This document shows positions 49,180-57,383 of a DNA stretch of 64,000 nt, one piece after another (positions within the stretch are counted from its first letter, which is position 1; the number at the start of each line of letters is the position of its first letter). Origin of the DNA: Chitinophagaceae bacterium (lineage in GTDB: Bacteria; Bacteroidota; Bacteroidia; Chitinophagales; Chitinophagaceae); the NCBI GenBank assembly GCA_016699815.1, contig CP065012.1:2457001-2521000 (forward strand). Reading direction: 5' to 3'. Both the position numbers and the translations under genes were made by a program. The notes beneath the pieces are model-generated. The model saw only the letters and a program-made list of their open reading frames with translations. It did not search any database and had not been told where the DNA came from.

Positions 49180-50874
49180 ATGTTTTCAAAAATTTGTTTT
49201 CTTATTTGCCTGTCAACTGCATTTTTTAAAGTAAATGTATGGGCCCAAAAAAATAAAAAGCCACAACCTCTTAACGAAGGAATGGTTACTTATGCATTTA
49301 AAAATAATGGTAAAGAGGTTAAAGAAAGATTGCTGAAATTAGTTTTTAAAAATAATATTGCCTGTTTGTTTTCCGGGAACAATCCCAAAGAACAGGTAGG
49401 TCCGTTTATTGATTATCAGCAACAGGAAACCCTGCAAATGCTTAACAACAAAGAAGGGAACCGATACACATTAATAACGCCCTTTTCAAATTACGAAAAA
49501 GCGAATTTAACAGGAGAAACGGAAACAATATTGGGATACAAATGCCAAAAGGCAAAAGTTTTTATCCGGTCAAATACAATTGAAATATGGTTTACGAACG
49601 AATTAAGTATAAAAGGAACACCATCATTGGGAATTGCACCCGGCCTTGGCCTTATATTAAAAATGGTACGCAACGGCAATTTTGAAACCTATGCCACAAA
49701 AGTAGAATTAAAAGATATAGCTGATTTCGAGTGTAAATTACCCGAGGATAGAGGTATACTTGTAGCCGATGCAACTTACCGGCGTAAAGAAATTGACAGC
49801 CGGTTTCTCACCATTCCTGTGTTTCATCAGCAACAAATTAATTTTACCGATTCTATTGTTAACCCTTCCGAAAATTTAGAAAATGTTACGTACCGGTATG
49901 CAGGCGGAACTATTGTGATGAAAAAAATTAAACTGCCAGCAAAAGAAAACTATAATGTGTTTGCCAACCTTACCCAATATTCTAATGGCGATGCATACGA
50001 CCGTACCGGAACGGTTTTTATAATTCCTATGGATAAAAAAAATTCTTTCTTAGATGGAATACAAAAAGGAATTAAGGAATTGCCTGTATATAAAGATAAA
50101 AATGGTAAAGAATACCAGGGCGTAGTAGCAACAGATAATTATTTGCCTGCATTGGAATTGATGCGCTTCTTCACTCCATTTGGTGTAAGGGCGTTTAATA
50201 ACAATGTAAAGATAGAAGGATACCATTGGGCAGATTCTGTTAATTACAAACAGGATATTACCGATTTGTTGCCGGCGATGCAAGGTGAAGTTTGGATTGG
50301 GGTATTTATTGGTAATTACGACCGGGGTGGGCATACCATCAATCTTAACTTCAATTATTATCCCGATAAGGAAAGTAAACCCAAAAATAGTTGGGTAGCT
50401 TCCATTTTTAATACCCTTAATATTTTGGAAATGGCAGGCCAAACCTATGCTACCATGTTTGATAATGATTCTTTAACCGTTACCGTAAATATTCCTGAAC
50501 ATTTAAAAAGTTTAACATTGCGCTATATCTCCACAGGCCATGGAGGCTGGGGTGGAGGCGATGAGTTTAATAAAAAAGACAATGAAATATTTTTGGATGG
50601 AGAAAAAATATACAGCTTTATACCCTGGAGAACAGATTGTGCCACTTACCGCATGTACAATCCCTCATCCGGAAATTTTGGAGACGGCCTTTCTTCATCT
50701 GATTTAAGCCGATCTAACTGGTGCCCGGGTACTACTACCAACCCGGTTTATATCCCAATAAAAAATATTACCCCTGGTAAACATACCTTTAAAATTGCTA
50801 TTCCATTGGGCAAAACAGAAGGTACAAGCTTTAGCGCATGGAATATTTCGGGGGTGCTGATAGGGGAGTTTTAA
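49180..50874 (+). CDS. GLPGLI domain fused to peptide-N-glycosidase F (PNGase F)-like enzyme
   Basis: 564 aa with signal peptide (ICFLICLSTAFFKVNVWAQ). Residues about 35-190 are a GLPGLI-type domain (GETETILGYKCQKAKVF, IEIWFTNEL, GLGLILKMVRNGNFETYATK). From about 215 to the end the protein follows Flavobacterium PNGase F: DRTGTVFIIP near the catalytic Asp, the region STGHGGWGGGDEF, then RTDCATYRMYNPSSGNFGDG and SSSDLSRSNWCPGT. PNGase F cleaves the amide between Asn and the first GlcNAc of N-glycans. The fusion with GLPGLI is unusual. No T9SS tail is visible. The GH92/GH125 genes 7 kb away could degrade the released mannose-rich glycans. Confidence 0.92.
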   Translation: MFSKICFLICLSTAFFKVNVWAQKNKKPQPLNEGMVTYAFKNNGKEVKERLLKLVFKNNIACLFSGNNPKEQVGPFIDYQQQETLQMLNNKEGNRYTLITPFSNYEKANLTGETETILGYKCQKAKVFIRSNTIEIWFTNELSIKGTPSLGIAPGLGLILKMVRNGNFETYATKVELKDIADFECKLPEDRGILVADATYRRKEIDSRFLTIPVFHQQQINFTDSIVNPSENLENVTYRYAGGTIVMKKIKLPAKENYNVFANLTQYSNGDAYDRTGTVFIIPMDKKNSFLDGIQKGIKELPVYKDKNGKEYQGVVATDNYLPALELMRFFTPFGVRAFNNNVKIEGYHWADSVNYKQDITDLLPAMQGEVWIGVFIGNYDRGGHTINLNFNYYPDKESKPKNSWVASIFNTLNILEMAGQTYATMFDNDSLTVTVNIPEHLKSLTLRYISTGHGGWGGGDEFNKKDNEIFLDGEKIYSFIPWRTDCATYRMYNPSSGNFGDGLSSSDLSRSNWCPGTTTNPVYIPIKNITPGKHTFKIAIPLGKTEGTSFSAWNISGVLIGEF

Positions 50875-51321
50875 AATGTACTTTCAAAAAAATAAATAGC
50901 CTGAAATGCAGATAAATTCTGGCTTTCAGCAAATTCTTCAGGTATACAAAATTTTGAAAAAATTTACATTTTTTCAATTAATTAAACCGGCACTTTGCCA
51001 ATTATGCTGCTAAATTTTAAAGCAGGTTATTTAAAAAAAAACTACAAAGCAATAAAAAAATTGCGCAGTTGATATAAGCTGCAATAAATTTTCAAAATTG
51101 TAAAAATACCCAAAAATAGGTATTGGTTGATGTTGCAAAGCGATTTACCTTCACATTCAAATTATGCGATTCATAGTTTTGGATATCCGACCATCATTTT
51201 TAATTCAACCCCTTTGTTTTACGCTTTTACTAGCTACACTGTAATTAATACCCCTTTCCCTGCAAAATTTGTTATTTTAATTTTAAACATATAACAATTG
51301 TTGTACTAAAAACTATTTTTT
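50875..51321. other. 447-base AT-rich intergenic region
   Basis: No gene is seen. It contains a weak inverted repeat ATACC-CAAAAATA-GGTAT (51106-51123) and, 25 bases later, TACCTTCA, which resembles a -7 box preceded by TTG; these could belong to the promoter of the 51.3-54 kb cluster. Confidence 0.4.
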
Positions 51322-51662
51322 ATGAAAGTAAAAATGACACTCGACATTTTTAGCGGCCGTCCCAATTCTACACTCGAAGTAAGTGGCACTGAAGCAAAAA
51401 AAATCCTTGAGCAATTAGATGTTAAATCAGCATTTCGTAAAAACACCGATGCTACTGCTCCCGAGCTGGTAAACCTGGGCTTTAGGGGAATTATACTGGA
51501 GCAATCCGGCGCCGATACCGATAAAAATTTCCTGCTTATATGCGTATAACACCCGACAGGGTTTACGCAGGCGATAAATCTGCCGGGGCAAATGACAATG
51601 AATTTGAAAAAATAATTTTTGATAAACTACCAAAGTTTAAAGACATTGATAATACGAAGTGA
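51322..51662 (+). pseudogene. Frameshifted small gene of the 'DIFSGRPN' family (possible -1 frameshift)
   Basis: The frame from ATG 51322 encodes a protein starting MKVKMTLDIFSGRPNS with LVNLGFRGIILEQSG and stops at 51549. In the -1 frame the coding sequence continues as PAYMRITPDRVYAGDKSAG to a TGA at 51660-51662. The switch point holds A AAT TTC (51525-51531) in the zero frame, a perfect X XXY YYZ slippery heptamer, inside GATAAAAATTTCC. Either one base has been lost in the A run (a broken gene or a sequence error) or the ribosome shifts. Full-length product would be about 113 aa, function unknown. The TGA overlaps the GTG start of the next gene. Confidence 0.65.
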
Positions 51663-52060
51663 AGCCTTCACATGAGCAACCCAAAATATTCGGAATGATT
51701 GAAAAATCAAAACCTTTTATTACCGGGATTGAAAAAGTAAAATTGATGGATGGACCGGTTACGGATGATTTAATTGATTTAAATAATCCAACAGAAGAAA
51801 AAATATTGACAGATCGGAATTTCAAAAAATCACCACGCCTCATGGGTTTACAACTAAAGGAAATGATTTTGGGAGCCGGCAAATCAGCTTCGCTTTCATT
51901 GGCGATGCAGCCGCAGGGGCAACACCTGATGTACTTAAAGACAACCGTTCCCGAAAATGCAAGAGAAGGCGATGTATTGAGGCTTGATGTAGTGCAAAGG
52001 GATGTGCGATCGAAAAAAATAATTGGAGGTATTGCCTTAATAATAAATGTAAAAAAATAA
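51659..52060 (+). CDS. Unknown 133-aa protein, GTG start
   Basis: GTG at 51659 overlaps the TGA of the frameshifted gene (GTGA), a coupling arrangement that argues the upstream -1 frame is real coding sequence. The product has no signal peptide and no recognised domain; the C-terminal half (MYLKTTVPENAREGDVLRLD and VVQRDVRSKKIIGGIALIIN) looks like a small beta-sandwich of the kind found in exported or CARDB-like modules. It lies 4 bases ahead of the phosphatase-like gene. Function unknown. Confidence 0.65.
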   Translation: MKPSHEQPKIFGMIEKSKPFITGIEKVKLMDGPVTDDLIDLNNPTEEKILTDRNFKKSPRLMGLQLKEMILGAGKSASLSLAMQPQGQHLMYLKTTVPENAREGDVLRLDVVQRDVRSKKIIGGIALIINVKK

Positions 52061-52064
52061 AAAA

Positions 52065-52586
52065 ATGAAATACATTTTGATTCTCTTAACTGCAATTTTA
52101 CTAATTGGCGAAGGTTGCAAAGTTGCAGCAACAACCCGCATCTACATTGTGCGCCATGCCGATAGAACTAATCCGCCGGAGGATGATTTAATACCTATAG
52201 GTGTTACCCGAGCCAATGAATTAAAAAGGGTATTGCTTTTAGCTGGTGTTGACAGCATCTTTAGCACCAATTTTGAGCGAACAAAAAAAACAGTGCAGCC
52301 CCTGGCTACAGCAAAAAATTTGCAAACAATAATTTATGACAATAATGCAAATCTACTCCTGCGAATCTTAAAAAACAGTAAAGGAAAAACTGTTTTGGTT
52401 GCCGGGCATTCTGATACGGTTTCAGAATTAATTTCACTTTGCGGTTGCTCACCTCCATTTGCCCAAATACCATCCACCCAGTTTGATAATTTGTTTTTAA
52501 TCATTTTGCAAAAAGAAAAAATCAATAACGAGGTGTCCACATCCTGTAAATTACTACAAATGAAATACGGAGCGATTACTAATTAA
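52065..52586 (+). CDS. Histidine phosphatase superfamily lipoprotein
   Basis: 173 aa. Signal peptide with lipobox-like LLIGEGC, then RIYIVRHADRTN (the RHG-type motif with catalytic His), STNFERTKKTVQPLA, and the second His in VLVAGHSDTVSELI. These are the phosphoglycerate-mutase-like (SixA/SixA-like) core residues. The usual Gly after RH is replaced by Ala, as in many members. A periplasmic phosphatase is likely; substrate unknown. In line with the protealysin-like gene 20 bases downstream. Confidence 0.88.
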   Translation: MKYILILLTAILLIGEGCKVAATTRIYIVRHADRTNPPEDDLIPIGVTRANELKRVLLLAGVDSIFSTNFERTKKTVQPLATAKNLQTIIYDNNANLLLRILKNSKGKTVLVAGHSDTVSELISLCGCSPPFAQIPSTQFDNLFLIILQKEKINNEVSTSCKLLQMKYGAITN

Positions 52587-52606
52587 TAAACCATAAAACT
52601 AAAACT

Positions 52607-53695
52607 ATGTGCCAACCCACCCGCAAACCATATCAGTGCATTATTCCGCCTTATATTTCAGATAAAATTAGCAGTTCACCTGCCGGCGATGCCGATTTAG
52701 ATATAGACCCTAACCGCAGTGGTGAAAGGCGTTTTAGAAATAAACGTAAAGCACTAAGTAGGCTAAGCAAAGCCCGCCGCTCCCTTATGGCCAATGTTTA
52801 CAATGCCGATGATGCAGAAGAAATGATCATAGAATTATACGATGCCGGGCAACTGCCTATCCTGCCTGGTGAAATGGTTTGGCAAAGTGGGCAATCCCCC
52901 AAACCAAAAGAAAAAATTGCAAAAGAAGCCATAAAGGGCGCAGAAAATACATGGTCGGTTTATAAAAAATTATTTAACCGCAACTCCATAGATAATATGG
53001 GTATGGTAATACAACAATCAATTCACTACAGGGAAAACCCGAGAAAAGCATTTGCCAATGCATTTTGGGATGGAAGCCAAATGATCTATGGCGATGGTGA
53101 TGGCTTAACCTTTGGAAGTTTTACAGGAGATTTGGATATTATTGCTCACGAACTTACCCATGGCATTATTGACTATGAAGCAAACCTAACTTATAAAAAC
53201 CAAAGTGGAGCATTAAACGAATCTTTTGCAGATGTGTTTGGGATATTAGTAAAACAATGGACAAATAAAACTTCGGCAAGGCGATCCAACTGGTTAATTA
53301 GCGATAAAATATTAAAAGGGAAAAAATACGCATTGCGTTCAATGAAAGCGCCTGGTACTGCATTTAAAAACCACCCGGAGCTGGGAGATGACCCTCAACC
53401 TGCCGTAATGAGTAACTATATAAAAATGACAGGAGATGATGGTGGCGTACATTATAACAGTGGCATACCCAATTTTGCATTTTATGTAGCGGCTTACGAA
53501 ATGGCGGGTAATGCCTGGGAAAAAGCAGGCGCAATTTGGTATGCAGCACTTACTGATAAAAAAGCATTGAAAAAAAGCGCTACATTTAAAGATGCACGAA
53601 AAGCTACCATTGCCAAAGCAAAAACGTTATATGGAGCAGGGAGCAATGAGGTAAAAGCAGTAACCAAAGGCTGGGATGCAGCCGAAGTAAAATAG
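52607..53695 (+). CDS. Protealysin-like M4 metallopeptidase
   Basis: 362 aa, thermolysin family without a signal peptide. The short N-terminal propeptide contains IIPPYISDKI, the PPxY-type motif that marks protealysin-like proteases. The catalytic zinc site is HELTH (His181, Glu182, His185) with Glu205 in LNESFADVFG, and the active-site His lies in DDGGVHYNSGIPN. A Cys near residue 2 and in the propeptide is noted. Protealysins are exported without classical signals or act intracellularly, on actin and OmpX in known cases. The gene directly downstream encodes an emfourin-like inhibitor, as in the known protealysin operon. Confidence 0.93.
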   Translation: MCQPTRKPYQCIIPPYISDKISSSPAGDADLDIDPNRSGERRFRNKRKALSRLSKARRSLMANVYNADDAEEMIIELYDAGQLPILPGEMVWQSGQSPKPKEKIAKEAIKGAENTWSVYKKLFNRNSIDNMGMVIQQSIHYRENPRKAFANAFWDGSQMIYGDGDGLTFGSFTGDLDIIAHELTHGIIDYEANLTYKNQSGALNESFADVFGILVKQWTNKTSARRSNWLISDKILKGKKYALRSMKAPGTAFKNHPELGDDPQPAVMSNYIKMTGDDGGVHYNSGIPNFAFYVAAYEMAGNAWEKAGAIWYAALTDKKALKKSATFKDARKATIAKAKTLYGAGSNEVKAVTKGWDAAEVK

Positions 53696-53702
53696 TTGAT
53701 TA

Positions 53703-53975
53703 ATGAAATTAACATTCACCGAAACAGGCGGGTTGCTGGGTAAAACCAAAAAAGCAGAAATAAACTTTGATATTTCCGAAAAAGAATATAAAGCATTGCT
53801 CAAAAAAATTGTTGTTTCACCCAAAAAGAATTTGATAAAAGCCAAAGATGCCTTCAGTTATTTTATTTCAAAAGAGAACGAAAACAAAAAGACCAAAATT
53901 TCAATAAATAATATACCAGGTGAATTCAATCCATTGTTTGATGAATTATTTAATAAGCTTAAAGTAGTTATATGA
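53703..53975 (+). CDS. Emfourin-like protealysin inhibitor
   Basis: 90 aa, no signal peptide. It begins KLTFTETGGLLGKTKKAEIN, which matches the start of emfourin (x-F-x-x-x-G-G-x-x-G), followed by a helix with KEYKALLKKIV and a C-terminal FNPLFDELFNKLKVVI. Emfourin is a tight protein inhibitor of protealysin and is always encoded beside it. The gene starts 7 bases after the M4 protease gene here, which supports the call strongly. Confidence 0.85.
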   Translation: MKLTFTETGGLLGKTKKAEINFDISEKEYKALLKKIVVSPKKNLIKAKDAFSYFISKENENKKTKISINNIPGEFNPLFDELFNKLKVVI

Positions 53976-54072
53976 GCAAATGAAATATGGTAAGAGAAAT
54001 TGGTGAAATTAAAAGATGATTTTTTTTCAATTTTAAAATTGAAGCATATTTTAAGCAGTAAATTCAATAATA

Positions 54073-54540
54073 ATGAAATCTATTAAAAGCGTTTTACTCA
54101 TCATTCTTTTAAGTACTTTAAATTTTATCGGATGTAAAAAAGACGACCCGGATTCGGTTGCATGTGATGTAGTTAAAGATAATTTACCCCTTGCGGGCAA
54201 CCAGGAAGTGCCTGCGAATACTTCTACTGCTATGGGTAAATTGAACGTAAGTTTTGATACCTGCAATAACTTATTGAGGTTTACCATTACCTGGATGGAA
54301 TTATCCGGAAATCCTGTGGGGGCGCATATACACGGTATAGCATCCATGGGTGTAAACGCATCAGTAAAGTATGATTTTAGCGCTGCAATCCCAAAAGTAA
54401 CCTCAGGCACTTTTACCGATACCGTATTGTTGGATAATGTTGCTTTAATTAAAGCAAGCTTATTGCAGGATATGTATTATGTAAATATCCATACGGCTAC
54501 TTATCCGGGTGGAGAAATAAGGGGACAAATTGATTTTTAA
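54073..54540 (+). CDS. CHRD domain lipoprotein
   Basis: 155 aa. Lipoprotein signal peptide with lipobox LNFIGCKKD. The CHRD domain runs from LPLAGNQEVPANTSTAMGKL through GNPVGAHIHGIASMGVN to YYVNIHTATYPGGEIRGQ, with the paired His residues typical of the fold. The role of bacterial CHRD proteins is unknown. Monocistronic. Confidence 0.93.
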   Translation: MKSIKSVLLIILLSTLNFIGCKKDDPDSVACDVVKDNLPLAGNQEVPANTSTAMGKLNVSFDTCNNLLRFTITWMELSGNPVGAHIHGIASMGVNASVKYDFSAAIPKVTSGTFTDTVLLDNVALIKASLLQDMYYVNIHTATYPGGEIRGQIDF

Positions 54541-54856
54541 ATTTAATTATTCCTTTATAAATGGGTATTCTATTTTTTTTTTGAGCTAAAGTAGTTACTT
54601 AAAAGCTGTACTGATTACCATAAAAGCATGGCTGGTTATCAACTTTACCATAAAGCCTTCATGTAGGTTAGGCAAGGAACTTTTGAAGATAAACGTGCCT
54701 TGCTTGCAATAGGAAATATTAATTATTTGTATTGATTTTCCAATTGCCATTTCTGCAAAAAATATTTTGAAAAGGCAAAAAGAAGCAGACCTGGTTTAAT
54801 TTAGCTTCTGTTAGTGTCTTTAAGAGAAAAATAACAATTTTATTGAGTTTTTCAAC
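54541..54856. other. Intergenic region without recognised genes
   Basis: About 316 bases between the CHRD gene and the promoter box at 54857. AT-rich, with no open frame worth calling and no clear terminator or repeat. Confidence 0.5.
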
Positions 54857-54864
54857 TAATTTTG
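54857..54864 (+). promoter_or_regulatory. -7 promoter element (TAATTTTG)
   Basis: TAATTTTG matches TANNTTTG and lies 23 bases before the ATG at 54888. It supports that ATG over an upstream TTG at 54843, which would be in front of the transcript start. Confidence 0.55.
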
Positions 54865-54887
54865 CCCACTTGTTTGGCAAGCCAATA

Positions 54888-55262
54888 ATGATTACAAAAA
54901 AACATAACACGGGGAAGCTTCAATCTATAGTTGTATGCTTTTTTCTATTACTTAACTGCGTGTTATTGGCTGCGCCAATTGCAAATGCTACTTCATTAAA
55001 TCCTTATTTTGCTAATAATTCCGGGATACCTGTTAAAAACAGTGGTTCCGACCTTGAAGAGAACATAAGAATTAACGATATTTCAGCGTGCCGCCATGAA
55101 CAACGGATCACACAGCGGATTTTTTGTAAAAATAGTATAGCAGATGAAGTTTTTTGCCGAAATTTTCTCCTAATAGTTTCACTACCCGGGCAATACGAAC
55201 AGGAAGATGGCTGGTTACGGCCACAATATTATTCTTTGCTTTCCCTCTATTATTTATTTTAA
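54888..55262 (+). CDS. Small exported protein of unknown function
   Basis: 124 aa from the ATG at 54888, with a good signal peptide (SIVVCFFLLLNCVLLAAPIANA). The mature part is short, has several Cys (ISACRHEQ, RIFCKNS, EVFCRNF) and ends with an aromatic stretch (RPQYYSLLSLYYLF). No family recognised. The upstream extension to a TTG at 54843 is unlikely because the promoter lies between. Confidence 0.55.
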   Translation: MITKKHNTGKLQSIVVCFFLLLNCVLLAAPIANATSLNPYFANNSGIPVKNSGSDLEENIRINDISACRHEQRITQRIFCKNSIADEVFCRNFLLIVSLPGQYEQEDGWLRPQYYSLLSLYYLF

Positions 55263-55366
55263 ATTTTCCCTGGTTTATTTTACTGCAGCTAATTCTTTTT
55301 TTAATTAAAGAAGAACATTAGTTTATAAGTTTTTACAATAATTTTTCAAATAAAAATAGTACTATC

Positions 55367-55636
55367 ATGAAATGCCCCAATTGCAACGAAACCCTTTTAA
55401 TGACCCAAAGAAATAATATTGAAATTGATTATTGCCCATCATGCCGTGGCGTATGGCTCGATAAAGGAGAGCTCGATAAAATGCTGGATTATACCACACA
55501 ATTTGCAGCACCACCGCAAGGTCAGGTTTTTGATTCGAACCCCAGTTACCAGGAGCATAAATACAAACATTCTTACAGCCAGCAAAAACCTTATAAGAAA
55601 AAATCTTTTTTGAGCGATTTGTTCGACTTTGATTAA
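55367..55636 (+). CDS. Zinc-ribbon protein (zf-TFIIB type)
   Basis: 89 aa. Two CxxC pairs (MKCPNCNETL and DYCPSCRGVWLDKGEL) form the TFIIB-like zinc ribbon with its typical GVWLDKGELD. The tail is basic and aromatic with a Lys-rich stretch (KPYKKKSFLSDLFDFD). Family function is not established. First of three codirectional genes with DedA and TerC, 43 and 38 bases apart. Confidence 0.92.
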   Translation: MKCPNCNETLLMTQRNNIEIDYCPSCRGVWLDKGELDKMLDYTTQFAAPPQGQVFDSNPSYQEHKYKHSYSQQKPYKKKSFLSDLFDFD

Positions 55637-55678
55637 GAAATTTTATACCCATCGGTCAGTTTAAAAAATCAGTTTATC

Positions 55679-56341
55679 ATGCAGGAAATCATTGATTTCT
55701 TTTCTCATATAACCAACCCTGAGTGGATTATGCAAAACGGAGGATTATACATTGTTGTATTAATCGTATTTATAGAAACCGGTTTTCCGTTTGGCTTTTT
55801 TCTCCCCGGAGATTCTTTGTTGTTTATAGCAGGTATGGTAATTGCCAATGCTTTAGCTCCTTTTAACCTGCCTTTAGTTAATTTAATTTATTGGATTGTT
55901 TTGATAGCAACAGCAGGGACGCTGGGAAATTTTGTGGGTTACTGGTTGGGGATAAAATCTGAAACTTTGTTGATGCATCGTAAAGACAATTGGTTTTTTA
56001 AGAAAAAATATTTACTGCAGGCCAAAGAATTTTATGATAAAAAAGGCGGCGGAGCCATTATGCTGGCCAGGTTTTTACCCATAGTACGCACTTTTGCGCC
56101 CATTGTTGCCGGAATGGTTAAGATGAAGCCTTCAAAGTTTTCTTTTTATAATATTGCAGGTAGTTTTTTATGGGTATTATCCATTGTTGGCGCAGGATTT
56201 TTATTGGGCGAAAACGAGTGGGTAAAAAACAACCTGGAAAAAATAATTATCGGAATTGTAGTAGTTACAACAGCCCCGGTATTTTTAAAAATGATTTCTA
56301 CCCGGTTTAAGAAAAAAAAGTTAGACACTCTTCCCGGCTAA
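55679..56341 (+). CDS. DedA family membrane protein (VTT domain)
   Basis: 220 aa with about five membrane segments. Motifs: ETGFPFGFFLPGDSLLFIAG, GTLGNFVGYWLGIKS and ARFLPIVRTFAPIVAGMVKM, all typical of DedA/VTT proteins, which flip undecaprenyl phosphate or phospholipids and affect envelope homeostasis. Basic C-terminus. The conserved Gly/Arg/Glu residues of the family are present. Confidence 0.95.
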   Translation: MQEIIDFFSHITNPEWIMQNGGLYIVVLIVFIETGFPFGFFLPGDSLLFIAGMVIANALAPFNLPLVNLIYWIVLIATAGTLGNFVGYWLGIKSETLLMHRKDNWFFKKKYLLQAKEFYDKKGGGAIMLARFLPIVRTFAPIVAGMVKMKPSKFSFYNIAGSFLWVLSIVGAGFLLGENEWVKNNLEKIIIGIVVVTTAPVFLKMISTRFKKKKLDTLPG

Positions 56342-56378
56342 ATTATATTATTACCAAAAAATATTTAACTCTTCATTT

Positions 56379-57158
56379 ATGGATTTTATTGTTCCGGATT
56401 TTTCCAACCCTGCAGTATGGATAAGCCTGCTTACCCTAAGTTTTTTAGAAATTGTATTGGGTATAGATAATATTATATTTATTTCTATAGTAGCGGGCAA
56501 GTTGCCCAAAAGCCAACAACGTAAAGCCCGTAATTTAGGTTTGTTGCTGGCCATGGTATTTAGGGTAGGGCTATTACTTTGCATCAATTGGATTATAGGT
56601 TTAAAAGACCCTGTAATTAGTATTGCATCTATACCGGGCATTGCAGATGAAGGCCTGCATTTGAGTATTAAAGATTTAATCCTTATTGCCGGTGGTATTT
56701 TTTTAATTGTAAAAAGCACCCTGGAAATACATCATAAATTTCAAAAAGAACAGGAAAAGGAGCAGCACAACAGTAACATTAAAATTGGTTTTGGCGCTGT
56801 AATATTTCAAATCATTTTAGTAGATGCCGTTTTTTCATTCGATTCTATTCTTACCGCTGTTGGCTTGGTAGATAATGTACTCATCATGATTATTGCGGTA
56901 ATAATTTCTATTGTAATCATGATGTTATTTGCTGGGCCGGTAACTAAAATTATTAATCAACATCCTACTTTACAAATGCTGGCGCTTTCTTTTTTAGTGG
57001 TAATAGGCGTGGTACTTATTGCCAGTGGTTTGCACCAGGAGGTGAGCAAAAGTATAATTTATTCCTGCCTGGGTTTTTCATTATTGGTAGAAATGCTCAA
57101 CATCCGGTTAAGGCAAAGGGCACAAAAAGCAAAATTGGGGCTTCCAAGGGAAAAGTAG
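56379..57158 (+). CDS. TerC family integral membrane protein
   Basis: 259 aa with seven membrane helices. The TerC signatures SFLEIVLGIDNIIFISIVAG and DAVFSFDSILTAVGLV carry the Asp residues thought to bind metal. Members act in tellurite resistance clusters, manganese export or loading of exported metalloenzymes. No ter genes are adjacent. Codirectional with DedA. Confidence 0.94.
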   Translation: MDFIVPDFSNPAVWISLLTLSFLEIVLGIDNIIFISIVAGKLPKSQQRKARNLGLLLAMVFRVGLLLCINWIIGLKDPVISIASIPGIADEGLHLSIKDLILIAGGIFLIVKSTLEIHHKFQKEQEKEQHNSNIKIGFGAVIFQIILVDAVFSFDSILTAVGLVDNVLIMIIAVIISIVIMMLFAGPVTKIINQHPTLQMLALSFLVVIGVVLIASGLHQEVSKSIIYSCLGFSLLVEMLNIRLRQRAQKAKLGLPREK

Positions 57159-57383
57159 TGCTTGTTGTTTTCTGCTAAAACAGTTCTCAAAAGAGGGAAT
57201 GGCGATAATAGGTTTCAATGGCAAATGATACATAGTTGTTTTTTACATATCAGTACAATAGCTGAGGGTAAAATTTACTTTTAAAAATAGAGCAAAAATT
57301 TGCAATTTATTGCGTAGTATTGTTTCGTAACTTAGGCTACCGGCAAGCCCATTTTTTATCAGCAAATTTTCAATTCCATCTAT

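Noticed and set aside
51106..51123. Inverted repeat ATACC-N8-GGTAT
   Set aside because: Five-base arms in AT-rich sequence are expected by chance; kept only as a note in the intergenic entry.
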